Source: Alphaproteobacteria bacterium (GTDB taxonomy: Bacteria; Pseudomonadota; Alphaproteobacteria; Caulobacterales; Maricaulaceae). From it: a stretch of DNA of 64,000 nucleotides. Positions 56,227 to 64,000 of this stretch are shown piece after piece. Numbering within the stretch: position 1 is the stretch's first letter; every line of letters starts with the position of its first letter. Below the pieces are notes generated by a model. It had not been told where the DNA came from, made no database searches, and saw only the letters and a program-made list of their open reading frames with translations. Position numbers and translations under genes: made by a program. The stretch is taken from the NCBI GenBank assembly GCA_024278855.1, contig JAJRSJ010000033.1, positions 40,838-104,837 of the forward strand, given 5' to 3'.

Positions 56227-56744
56227 TGAGTGTTTTCAACGGGGATCTATTTAATCAGTATGTTAACCCAATTTTGACATGGCTTGGTTTGTTGACCTTT
56301 TTATTTTCAGTCTATATTTCAGTAAAATTGACGCTTGGTCGTGAATGGCGGTTCAAAAAATGGCGTAAGTCCGCCCTTTCAGCGGAAGTAGAACGTCCAG
56401 CCGCTCTGGTCATTGATATGATAGGAAAGGGGGCGGATACTGCTGCTATCAAATATATGAAAACTACCTTTCCCTCATATAATGATATCCAGATCGTTTC
56501 GATGCGTTGGGATTCACCACATATTAAGCCCGACATGGTTCCAAAAATTCTAAGTCAATTCAAGGATAAACTACGTGATCTGTCACATATTAGCGCGGAT
56601 AGGGTCTATTTATTTATTTCTGCACCAACACCAATTACATGTATTGTTGCCGCCGAATTGGCTAATTTTGGGGGAATAGTTTTAATGCACTGGAATAATC
56701 AGGATGGTGTTTATGAAAATTGGGGCCCTTTAAGATTCCACTAG
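56223..56744 (+). CDS. membrane-anchored SAVED-like protein, candidate CRISPR effector
   Basis: The 173-residue protein has one hydrophobic helix at about 17-37 (TWLGLLTFLFSVYISV), a basic stretch (LGREWRFKKWRK) that should stay cytoplasmic, and a soluble domain from about 55 to the end. That domain starts ERPAALVIDMIGKGAD and has DRVYLFISAPTPITCIVAAE (126-145) followed by MHWNNQDGVYENWGPLRF, similar to the nucleotide-sensing SAVED fold. Alternatively it belongs to Csx23, a cA4-binding membrane effector of similar size. It ends the cmr operon. A membrane-acting effector opened by cyclic oligoadenylate is the natural reading, not proven. Confidence 0.65.
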   Translation: MMSVFNGDLFNQYVNPILTWLGLLTFLFSVYISVKLTLGREWRFKKWRKSALSAEVERPAALVIDMIGKGADTAAIKYMKTTFPSYNDIQIVSMRWDSPHIKPDMVPKILSQFKDKLRDLSHISADRVYLFISAPTPITCIVAAELANFGGIVLMHWNNQDGVYENWGPLRFH

Positions 56745-57033
56745 AATAACGGTGATTCCCACACTGCACACTCGAAGTTTCATAAGAATTTTGAAACATC
56801 TACAGGATGTTCCAATCGCTACGCGACCAGTCCAAGTCCCTGATGATTTAGGGTTTCGGAGGGGGTGGCGAAGCCAAAAATTGATCCTGTGAATCAATTT
56901 TAAGCGGAGATGTGGTGACACCTGCCGTAATATTTCAGTATGCTGTTCCAACACCGAGTTGCCAGTGCACGGCACTGTCGCTTGTACTTTCAAACGATTC
57001 ACAGGATCGTTTGATTTGCAAAGAAGCAAACCA
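56745..57033. other. degenerate leader-distal CRISPR region
   Basis: This gene-free stretch holds a decayed repeat (56830-56868) in which GTCCAAGTCCCTGATGATTT is kept but seven bases interrupt the G-run. It also holds two hairpins with matching sequence: GATCCTGTGAATC at 56883-56895 and its exact reverse complement at 56996-57008. Confidence 0.6.
56830..56868 (-). repeat. degenerate CRISPR repeat copy
   Basis: Shares ACCAGTCCAAGTCCCTGATG and the following ATTTAGGG with the terminal repeat at 57034-57070, but the G-run is broken by TTTCGGA and the GGTTTTAC end is lost. It lies 166 bp beyond the array, consistent with array decay. Confidence 0.6.
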
Positions 57034-58850
57034 GTCCAAGTCCCTGATGATTTAGGGGGGGTGGTTTTACGGGTCAGATCAAAGAGTTCTGCTATGCACA
57101 CCCCGAATTGCGTTTCTATCCCTGATGATTTAGGGGGGGTGGTTTTACATTATGAGTACGAGTCGAATCGTTTTTTCTATGTTTCTATCCCTGATGATTT
57201 AGGGGGGGTGGTTTTACGTGTTCTATTGCCAGCAAAAAGACAGAATTGGGTTTCTATCCCTGATGATTTAGGGGGGGGGGTTTTACAGGCCTCGCGGTCG
57301 TCAAGTTCCTCGTCCCAAGTTTCTATCCCTGATGATTTAGGGGGGGTGGTTTTACCCGCGCTTTCAGACCTGGGCGAAATGGTCAAGGTGTTTCTATCCC
57401 TGATGATTTAGGGGGGGTGGTTTTACAGGCGGTCATTACCACGATAATCGCGCTTCTTGTTTCTATCCCTGATGATTTAGGGGGGGTGGTTTTACTAATG
57501 CTATAAATCAACTCAATGCTGATACTGTGTTTCTATCCCTGATGATTTAGGGGGGGTGGTTTTACATGGAACGTTCACCAAGGTACTAAAAGATCGCGTT
57601 TCTATCCCTGATGATTTAGGGGGGGTGGTTTTACGAAATTATAGAATTTCAAACACCAAGCTATGAGTTTCTATCCCTGATGATTTAGGGGGGGTGGTTT
57701 TACTGACTATCTCGCACATATCGATATGAGTACCGGTTTCTATCCCTGATGATTTAGGGGGGGTGGTTTTACAGATATCTGGCTACTCTCTGGGAACACT
57801 CATATGAGTTTCTATCCCTGATGATTTAGGGGGGGTGGTTTTACTGTTGACGCTAGGTACGACGACACACAGTTGAGTTTCTATCCCTGATGATTTAGGG
57901 GGGGTGGTTTTACACAGGCCGGGGGTTATCCATTTACGCCTGCGCCGGTTTCTATCCCTGATGATTTAGGGGGGGTGGTTTTACAAACACATTTCTGCTG
58001 TCGAGACTTCAATCGTTCATGACGTTTCTATCCCTGATGATTTAGGGGGGGTGGTTTTACTCGAAATCGAAAACGTTTAAAGTTAAACCCGTGTTTCTAT
58101 CCCTGATGATTTAGGGGGGGTGGTTTTACTTTACTTACGGCGGTGTTGATTTGGTGCTTCTGAGTTTCTATCCCTGATGATTTAGGGGGGGTGGTTTTAC
58201 AAAGAATCACAAAAGAAGCTAGTAACTGCGGTTGTTGTTTGGTTTCTATCCCTGATGATTTAGGGGGGGTGGTTTTACTGAAGAAGATGGGCGGCAACAG
58301 ATAGAAGAACTTATGTTTCTATCCCTGATGATTTAGGGGGGGTGGTTTTACTTTGCAGCCAAAGCACTCAAAGAAGCTGTATTTGGGTTTCTATCCCTGA
58401 TGATTTAGGGGGGGTGGTTTTACAGGTACTTCTCAGAAGAAGACATACTGCAATCGTTTCTATCCCTGATGATTTAGGGGGGGTGGTTTTACAGACCCGC
58501 AGGCCCGCCCAATTATCTTAGAAAAGTTTCTATCCCTGATGATTTAGGGGGGGTGGTTTTACGCATAACTTCCTCGGCAACGGTTTTACCTGATGGGTTT
58601 CTATCCCTGATGATTTAGGGGGGGTGGTTTTACCTATTTTTGATGAACGCATAGATGACACCATGCAAGTCAAGTTTCTATCCCTGATGATTTAGGGGGG
58701 GTGGTTTTACAAATTCAAGGTTCATTTGAGGGCTTGAAAATCGTTTCTATCCCTGATGATTTAGGGGGGGTGGTTTTACCGGCGTTTGCGGCCAAGGTGT
58801 TTGGGCCGTGTCCGTTTCTATCCCTGATGATTTAGGGGGGGTGGTTTTAC
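57034..58850 (-). CRISPR. type III-B CRISPR array, 26 repeats of 37 bp, 25 spacers
   Basis: Twenty-five near-identical 37-bp repeats (plus-strand ends GTTTCTATCC...GTGGTTTTAC) start at 57112 and recur to 58814-58850, with a degenerate 26th at 57034-57070. Spacers are 32-41 bp. The repeat at 57250 has T changed to G. Read on the minus strand, the repeat folds CCCT-N8-AGGG and leaves exactly ATAGAAAC, the 8-nt tag expected after Cas6 cutting. Degenerate repeats lie at the low-coordinate end, so transcription is on the minus strand from a leader at 58851-59015. Confidence 0.98.
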
Positions 58851-59018
58851 CTAGTCTTTGTAAGTAATTGAGTCAATTAGAAAATTTGGAACCATGTCCA
58901 AATGATAGGCTTTTTATTTTTCTTTAAAGAGAACAAAACAAATACACCTTGCAATATTCAGCAATTATATATAATATTATCATATAGTTAAAGTATTTCC
59001 AAATGATAAATGCATAAA
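58851..59018 (-). promoter_or_regulatory. CRISPR leader
   Basis: This AT-rich 168-bp stretch lies between the last intact repeat and the RT-cas1 start. It has runs such as TTTTTATTTTTC and TATATATAATATTATC. Array orientation and repeat decay at the other end place the leader here; it should hold the array promoter (minus) and the RT-cas1 promoter (plus), and new spacers should enter at 58813. Confidence 0.75.
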
Positions 59019-59020
59019 TC

Positions 59021-61183
59021 ATGGTAAAAACTGTTGAAAAACAACCCCGGAAAACGGGCTCAAATAGCAAGTCTTATTCCCGCCTGTCTAAGTCCCAAAA
59101 GTCTAAATCCAATAGACCCCACACGCACGGGCCGCGCACGCCCTTGCTTGACGACGACGAATTATTCCATCAGGCGGTTTCAGTACGCGGGCTGTCGGCG
59201 GGCTGGGATAAGGTTTGGCGCAATAAGGGTGCGGCGGGCGGCGACGGGCTTGGGGTTGAGGTGTTTTACAAAGATGCCTATGGGTGGATCCGGCGCTTGC
59301 GGCGGTCATTGCTGAGCGGTGAATACCGTCCGGGGCCGCTTCGGGCGGGGGATATTCCCAAAAAAAACGGTGACGGCTTGCGCAGGTTGGAAATCCCGTG
59401 TGTTGCGGACCGGGTTATTCAATCGTCTGTGGCGCAGGTGTTGTCACCGCGTTTTGAAGAAGAGTTTGAGCCGGACAGTTTTGCCTACCGCCCCGGTCGC
59501 GGGGTCGAGCAAGCGGTGGCGCGGGTGTCGGCAGCGCAAAGGGCGGGTTATGAGTGGATTTTGGATGCGGATATCCACAATTTTTTTGGCTCGGGTGATC
59601 ATGATTATTTGATGGCACGGTTCGGGCAGTCGGTTAGCGACGGGCCGTTGACGTCACTGGTTTCGTTATGGCTTACCCATGCTGCACCCCGGGGGGTTGG
59701 TCTACCGCAAGGTTCGCCGCTATCGCCTTTGCTTGCCAATTTGTTTTTGGACAGGCTGGACGAGAATTATTACGGCTCCAATGTGCGCTGTGTCCGCTTT
59801 GCCGATGATTTTGTCATCATGACCAAAACTCGTGCCAGAGCCGAAGCAATTATGGCACGAACAGATAATTTTCTAGCCAAGCAAGACTTGCAACTGAATA
59901 TTGATAAAACCCAAATTTTGGATTTTGATCGCGGGCTGCGGTTTTTGGGGCATTTGTTCGTGCGCTCCTTGGTCACAAAAACGTCCACGGACGCCCGCGA
60001 TATTCGGGACACCCAAAACTGGATGCGGCAAATTGCCCGAACGGACGGCGTTAAAGAGAAAGACAGGAAATTAGAACAAGTCAAAGAAGAACAGCAAAGG
60101 CGGGCGGGTTATTCTCCGGGCTTTCGTGTTTTGTATGTTTACGAAAATGGGCGCAGGCTTAATTACCGCAATAAATCTTTTACGGTCGAGGAATTTGTCG
60201 GCGCCGGGGTAGAGAACGGCGAAAGCGCAGATGCAGGGCGCTGGAAAGAGCTGATCGCCATTCACAATACAAGGGTGGAGCGTATTGAAATTGGCCCGAA
60301 AGCCACGCTGACTTTGGCAGCGCGGGACCTGGCCTTGGCTACAGATACGCGGATTGCCTATGTTAACGGGCACGGCGAGACATTGGGCTGGACCGGGCCG
60401 GGTTTAGCGTCGCGTGCCAAGCGGCATATGGCGCAGGCCGCTTGTATTATTGATGCGGACAAGCGTATTGCTTTGGCTTCCACTTTGGTAGAGGGGCGTA
60501 TCCGTACACAACGCGCCGTCTTGCGCCGTTTGATGCGCGAACGCGAACGGGCAAAGCCTGTGCTTGATGCGGTGGTTGTTTTTACCCGTACCCTGGGGCG
60601 CGGTGAACGCTCGGTCTTGCGCCACGCGACATCTGTATCGCAAGTCATGGGGTATGAGGGGGCGGCGGGTGCCGTGTGGTGGCCGGCACTGTCTGCGCTT
60701 ATGCCAAAGGATATGCAATTTTCCAAAAGAACACGGCGCAAGGATACGCGCGACGGCGCCAACACCATGTTTAATTTTCTGAGCTGGTTATTATTGCGCG
60801 ATATTACAGTAGCCGTCGGTCGGTCGGGGCTTCATCCGGGGTTTGGGGTTCTGCATACAAGTGATGATAACCGCGATGCTTGTTGTTTTGATTTAATGGA
60901 GGAGTTCAGGGCGCACTTAATCGGCGGGCTTGGGGTTTATTGCGCGAATAAACGGATCGTGGTGCGTGCGGATTTCACACCTGTTGACGGCGGTGTGCGC
61001 ATGAAATCCAAAGCCGCAGGCGCGTTGATCCGCGCCTATGAAAAACGGGTGGCGCGAACGGTTAAAAGCCCGCGTACAGGTAAGAAAATATGCTGGCGGC
61101 AATTGATGATGGAGCAAACCTTTGCAATGGCGACCCATGTTGAAGGCGGTGAGCTTTACCGGCCTATTGAAATGGGGTATTAG
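59021..61183 (+). CDS. cas1: reverse transcriptase-Cas1 fusion
   Basis: The 720-residue protein has a Lys-rich N-terminus, then a group II intron-like reverse transcriptase: DADIHNFFGSGD (Asp183), GLPQGSPLSPLLANLFL (228-244) and RFADD with the catalytic pair at 262-263. From about 370 to the end is Cas1: YEGAAG with Glu546, GLHPGFGVLH with His612 and FDLMEEFRA with Asp624, the three metal ligands. No Cas6 domain is fused; cas6 is separate. Such fusions acquire spacers from RNA as well as DNA. FADD in place of the common YADD is seen in this RT group. cas2 follows after 20 bp. Confidence 0.96.
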   Translation: MVKTVEKQPRKTGSNSKSYSRLSKSQKSKSNRPHTHGPRTPLLDDDELFHQAVSVRGLSAGWDKVWRNKGAAGGDGLGVEVFYKDAYGWIRRLRRSLLSGEYRPGPLRAGDIPKKNGDGLRRLEIPCVADRVIQSSVAQVLSPRFEEEFEPDSFAYRPGRGVEQAVARVSAAQRAGYEWILDADIHNFFGSGDHDYLMARFGQSVSDGPLTSLVSLWLTHAAPRGVGLPQGSPLSPLLANLFLDRLDENYYGSNVRCVRFADDFVIMTKTRARAEAIMARTDNFLAKQDLQLNIDKTQILDFDRGLRFLGHLFVRSLVTKTSTDARDIRDTQNWMRQIARTDGVKEKDRKLEQVKEEQQRRAGYSPGFRVLYVYENGRRLNYRNKSFTVEEFVGAGVENGESADAGRWKELIAIHNTRVERIEIGPKATLTLAARDLALATDTRIAYVNGHGETLGWTGPGLASRAKRHMAQAACIIDADKRIALASTLVEGRIRTQRAVLRRLMRERERAKPVLDAVVVFTRTLGRGERSVLRHATSVSQVMGYEGAAGAVWWPALSALMPKDMQFSKRTRRKDTRDGANTMFNFLSWLLLRDITVAVGRSGLHPGFGVLHTSDDNRDACCFDLMEEFRAHLIGGLGVYCANKRIVVRADFTPVDGGVRMKSKAAGALIRAYEKRVARTVKSPRTGKKICWRQLMMEQTFAMATHVEGGELYRPIEMGY

Positions 61184-61203
61184 GCGATATGGGATATTAA
61201 ACT

Positions 61204-61491
61204 ATGGCGCAAACTGAACAAGCAATTGTGATTACCTATGACATCAGCCTGAACCGCACAAGAAGGCAAGTCGCAAAACGGTTGGAAGAGGCGTTATGCC
61301 GGGTACAAATGTCGGTGTTTGAAGGGAGGTTAAAGCGCAAAAATGCTAATAAATTGTTCGCTGAAGTCGAATCCATGTTGGACGCGGGGGATAATTTGCG
61401 TATGTATATATTAACGAAAGCCGGGCTGGAAAATAGTCGAGTTAGTGGCGGGGCACCCCTGCCTGAAGAAGTGGATTTTTGGCTATTGTAG
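61204..61491 (+). CDS. cas2: CRISPR adaptation protein Cas2
   Basis: The 95-residue ferredoxin-like protein begins AIVITYDISLNRTRRQVAKR with the Asp13 typical of Cas2 and has RVQMSVFEGRL. It bridges two Cas1 dimers in spacer integration. It lies directly downstream of RT-cas1 and overlaps the cas6 frame by 13 bp. Confidence 0.93.
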   Translation: MAQTEQAIVITYDISLNRTRRQVAKRLEEALCRVQMSVFEGRLKRKNANKLFAEVESMLDAGDNLRMYILTKAGLENSRVSGGAPLPEEVDFWLL

Positions 61492-62435
61492 ATTATACAA
61501 GAAATGAAGGCAGGAAAAATGAAGTATGGCAGCGCCTGACACATCCGCGCGAGGTAATCGGGTTTGATGAATTGGCGCAGCGTTGGCAATGCTTGGATAT
61601 TAGTGTCAAATTGTCTGGCTATGGAGGGTTGGTCGGTGCCCCTAATATACTTCCCATGTTAAGGGGAGCTATTGGCCGTGCTCTTATGATGGGGGCTTCA
61701 CAGGAATCCCTCGCGCAAAAAATATGCCCCTGGGCACCGCCATGTACCAATGATGTGTTTTTCGGGCCTAAGCCTGAGATTAAAATAACCCGCCATACCC
61801 AGGTTGTTCCGAAGCCCTTTGTTCTGTCAGCAAAAGCACAAGGACAGGATTTGGCTTTAACCATAAGCCTGTTCGGTTTTGCCGGCGATTGGCAAGCTGA
61901 TATCCGCACGGCTCTTATCGTATCCGTAAGGGAAAATATAAACTGGCAAAAACTCGCCCAAGACATCTTTCTACCGAGCGCCCTAGATTGCCAAATTCAT
62001 ACGCAAAGGGCTATAATAAAAAATGTTGTGCCAATTCCAAACCGTGTTGTGATGGATTTCATAACGCCCGTTGATTGCAAAAATACAGATCCGGCAGATA
62101 ACCCAATGAGTGTCCTATCAAGGCTTGCAAACCGTTTGTATTTGTTGGCGCGGTGGCACGGGGTTGGTATTGAAGTGGATTGGAAGGCTTTGTCAAATGC
62201 TTGGCGGGCGCTTGTGATAGGCGTTGAAAGCGAAAACACGCATACCCTTGTTCGCAATTCAAAACGAACAAGCACACAATACAAAGTTTCCGGGCGGTGT
62301 ATACAGCTCACGCTAGAGGGGGATTTATCCCCGCTTTGGCCATTGTTAGTCATGGGAGAACAAGCCCATATTGGGCGCGGAACAACTGCCGGGTTGGGGA
62401 GGTATAAACTCAAAAGCACTGAAAACTCGATTTAA
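61479..62435 (+). CDS. cas6: Cas6 pre-crRNA processing endoribonuclease
   Basis: The 318-residue protein ends in the Cas6 glycine-rich motif HIGRGTTAGLGRYKL, preceded by SGRCIQLTLEGDLSPLWPLL. The N-terminal half has LRGAIGRALM and a Cys pair (CPWAPPC) seen in the Cas6/DUF2276-type subgroup. It should cut the repeat at the base of its hairpin to leave ATAGAAAC. The start is uncertain: TTG 61479 gives the listed form without a clear ribosome site. Catalytic His is not assigned. Confidence 0.85.
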   Translation: MAIVDYTRNEGRKNEVWQRLTHPREVIGFDELAQRWQCLDISVKLSGYGGLVGAPNILPMLRGAIGRALMMGASQESLAQKICPWAPPCTNDVFFGPKPEIKITRHTQVVPKPFVLSAKAQGQDLALTISLFGFAGDWQADIRTALIVSVRENINWQKLAQDIFLPSALDCQIHTQRAIIKNVVPIPNRVVMDFITPVDCKNTDPADNPMSVLSRLANRLYLLARWHGVGIEVDWKALSNAWRALVIGVESENTHTLVRNSKRTSTQYKVSGRCIQLTLEGDLSPLWPLLVMGEQAHIGRGTTAGLGRYKLKSTENSI

Positions 62436-62482
62436 TTCCTTAGGGTGTCATTTCACCCCTCTCGCAAACGACCCCAATAACA

Positions 62483-62890
62483 GTGAACGAAAAAACATAT
62501 GCTTGTCTTTACAAAGCTATATCCCGTCCGGATAACCGCTTTGACCTTGTTATTTTTGTTGGTCACAATGCGCTGATGGATCAAGACATATCATTACCGT
62601 CATTACCCACAGACCTTAAAGCACGGAATAAAAAACACAGCATCAAGGCCGCCGTTATTGCGTGTAAAAGTAAGCAATATTTTACTGATCCCCTCACTAA
62701 ATTAGGTGCAGAACCCTATGTTATGACACGAGGATTGATGGCTCCGGAAGCCTATGTAATCGAAGGTGTTTTAAATGCGTGGGTAAAAGGCAAAGATGCT
62801 TCGCACGCACGGCGTCTGGCCGCTCAAAAATATGCCGCGTACCAAAAAATTCCCTTGAAAAATGCCAATTGGTTGTTTGGGGTAGTCTAA
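62483..62890 (+). CDS. short caspase-like (clan CD-type) ORF, possibly 5'-truncated
   Basis: GTG 62483 gives 135 residues. VIFVGHNALMD (His28) and AAVIACKSKQYF (Cys61) are each preceded by a hydrophobic strand, the His...Cys dyad layout of clan CD proteases, and are followed by TRGLMAPEAYVIEGVLNAW. I recall longer bacterial proteins with this C-terminal half that begin about 100 residues earlier, so the gene may be 5'-truncated. The frame is closed upstream by TGA at 62420. Proteases act as type III CRISPR effectors in some systems, but a role here is speculative. No function is assigned. Confidence 0.5.
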   Translation: MNEKTYACLYKAISRPDNRFDLVIFVGHNALMDQDISLPSLPTDLKARNKKHSIKAAVIACKSKQYFTDPLTKLGAEPYVMTRGLMAPEAYVIEGVLNAWVKGKDASHARRLAAQKYAAYQKIPLKNANWLFGVV

Positions 62891-63031
62891 GACCATTCAT
62901 GTCTTACCCAGAAGTGATAGGCGGCATAACATCCGCTCAGTGCGAAGCCTCCCTTTTCGAAAAACTTTGGCGGCACATGAAACACAGGGGAGTGCCCGAA
63001 CTGTAATGGATCTGGTTTGAAATAACATTTA

Positions 63032-64000
63032 TCAATGTTCCAACAAAGCTACAGCATCCGCTTTATGACCAGGTGACAAGTGCGCGTACCGCAGTGTCAT
63101 TTTATAATTTGAGTGCCCTAGTAGTTCACGGACTGTATTTAGGGAGACGCCGGCCATTACGAGTTTTGAGGCAAAGTGATGGCGCATATCGTGCCAACGG
63201 AAGCCTTCTATTTTGGCGTCTTTCAAAATGCCAGACCATGCTTTTTGAACATTGTTGAACGGTTTACCGTTCTTGCTCTCAAATACATATACAGGGTAAT
63301 TGTTTTCTTCCTTCCAATCCTTTAAGCAACGCAAAGCATCTGCATTTAGGGGTATATGGCGAACTTTTTTGCTTTTGGCAATTTTAGCTTCCACAGTTAC
63401 TTGCTTTAGTATCCACTTCTTTGGTCTAAACCCCCCGTCTGGAAGACGGGGGGTTTAGACCAAAGAAGTGGATACTAAAGAGCGTTCTTCATCAACGGAA
63501 AGATACCGGACAATTTCATTGCCGTCGGAGCGGAGCATCTTCATTTTAACGAGTGGGTTGCTCGCTATAATATCCCATTCAACGGCCTTATTAAATGAGG
63601 ATCTAAACACGCCTAGTTTGCGATTAAGCGTATCGTTAGATTTAGATGTTTTAAGCATCTTTACGCGCCATCTTTCGACTTCAGCTAAAGTAATGTTTGA
63701 AATCTTCTTAGCCATGAATTCTTCGAAATTCTTATACAGCAAATTTCGAGTTTGCCGGGGTACAGTGTGGTTTACATCTGACCAAGGAAGATAATGCTTA
63801 TCGAGGAATTCTTTGTATGTGATTGCTTGCCGTCGTTTGCGTAAAACAAAGGCAGGATCGCCACCCGTAAACGCGTCAGCTAATACTTCTCGCGCACGCT
63901 CCCGTGCGCTAGTGAGAGATATTTGCGTGAAAACACCAATCTTTACACGTTTTCCTCTTGCGTATTCACAATAGAATGTTTTCCTACCTGTGGGCTGCAC
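63032..64000 (-). pseudogene. tyrosine-recombinase integrase, interrupted by a perfect fold-back palindrome (5' end outside window)
   Basis: The 5' part (64000-63481) encodes an N-terminal arm/core-binding domain (FLDKHYLPWSDVNHTVPRQT, VDEERSL). The 3' part, readable from 63440 to 63032, encodes DGGFRPKKWILKQVTVEAK, KKVRHIPLN, HDMRHHF with the H-x-x-R pair, LLGHSNY and the nucleophile Tyr in LRYAHLSP. Between them about 50 residues with the first catalytic Arg (TGLRxGE-like) are missing, replaced by an inverted copy of 37 bp. The product is not functional as written. Confidence 0.85.
63404..63480. repeat. 77-bp perfect inverted repeat (37-bp arms, 3-nt loop) in the integrase
   Basis: Bases 63404-63440 are the exact reverse complement of 63444-63480. 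On the minus strand, the 63404-63440 arm is genuine integrase coding sequence (DGGFRPKKWILK frame) and the other arm is its inverted copy joined to the N-terminal part. This indicates a fold-back junction with deletion. Confidence 0.95.

Noticed and set aside
56959..57411. 150-residue ORF with repeating SIPDDLGGVVL
   Set aside because: It is translation of the CRISPR repeats and spacers, not a gene.
58097..58297. Minus-strand ORF with repeating KTTPPKSSGIET
   Set aside because: Also CRISPR repeat translation; the period equals the repeat-spacer unit.
59021..61183. Cas6-RT-Cas1 triple fusion
   Set aside because: The N-terminus before the RT is only about 45 residues and basic, and an intact cas6 lies downstream.
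62779..63006. 75-residue ORF ending HMKHRGVPEL
   Set aside because: Mostly out of frame with the caspase-like ORF; the remaining 35 residues show no family pattern.
63404..63480. IS200/IS605-type end hairpin
   Set aside because: The CCCCCCGTCT core looks like one, but the arms are exact integrase coding sequence, so a fold-back copy explains them better.

Overview
The window comes from an alphaproteobacterium and spans its replication-origin neighbourhood plus an accessory region carrying a CRISPR system. The gene set rho / ppsR-maf-aroE-coaE / mnmE-mnmG-rsmG / parA-parB, two perfect parS sites, and a chvI-chvG pair followed by mannose-type EIIA and HPr are typical of Caulobacterales/Hyphomonadales-like Alphaproteobacteria. 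The genus cannot be fixed from the sequence alone. Most genes look ordinary, but tandem paralogue pairs (two GDPD lipoproteins, two DUF885 lipoproteins, two thioredoxins) recur.

Layout. 1-6.1 kb: the end of a HemY-like gene, dnaQ and rho on the minus strand, a 0.6-kb AT-rich gap with DnaA boxes that I read as oriC, then ppsR-maf-aroE-coaE on the plus strand. 6.2-8.8 kb: a small membrane protein and two GDPD-like lipoproteins with complementary active-site losses. 8.8-18.4 kb: mnmE, mnmG, rsmG, an inserted XRE regulator plus a Type IIG-like restriction-methyltransferase and a 200-bp palindromic element, then parA-parB. 18.4-24.1 kb: a UbiH-type monooxygenase with a repeat-derived tail, an ArsC/Spx-like protein, chvI, chvG, EIIA and HPr (no hprK between them), and a TonB-like lipoprotein. 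24-47 kb: esterase, two DUF885 lipoproteins, typA, MarR/aldehyde dehydrogenase, fbp-tkt-fba, ppk2, pagL, a class A PBP, a cation/proton antiporter, Trm112, thioredoxins, and two genes broken by single lesions (LON-domain protein, proX). A tRNA-Gly lies at 47.9 kb.

47.9-64 kb is accessory. A relic zone with a serine-recombinase tail is followed by a complete type III-B CRISPR locus: cmr1-cmr2(cas10)-cmr3-cmr4-cmr5-cmr6, csx16 and a membrane-anchored SAVED-like gene; a 26-repeat array; then a reverse transcriptase-Cas1 fusion, cas2, cas6 and a short caspase-like ORF. A disrupted tyrosine integrase runs off the right end. The array reads on the minus strand, with its leader beside the RT-cas1 gene.

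How the CRISPR parts should work together: RT-Cas1/Cas2 would acquire spacers, possibly from RNA. Cas6 would cut at the repeat hairpin, leaving an 8-nt tag. The Cmr complex would bind target RNA and Cas10 would make cyclic oligoadenylate. Two features are unusual: Cas10 keeps its GGDD cyclase motif but has no N-terminal HD nuclease domain, and Cmr4 carries Asn where the RNA-cleaving Asp is expected. This suggests a complex that senses RNA and signals rather than cuts, with the membrane protein as candidate effector and Csx16 as candidate ring nuclease.
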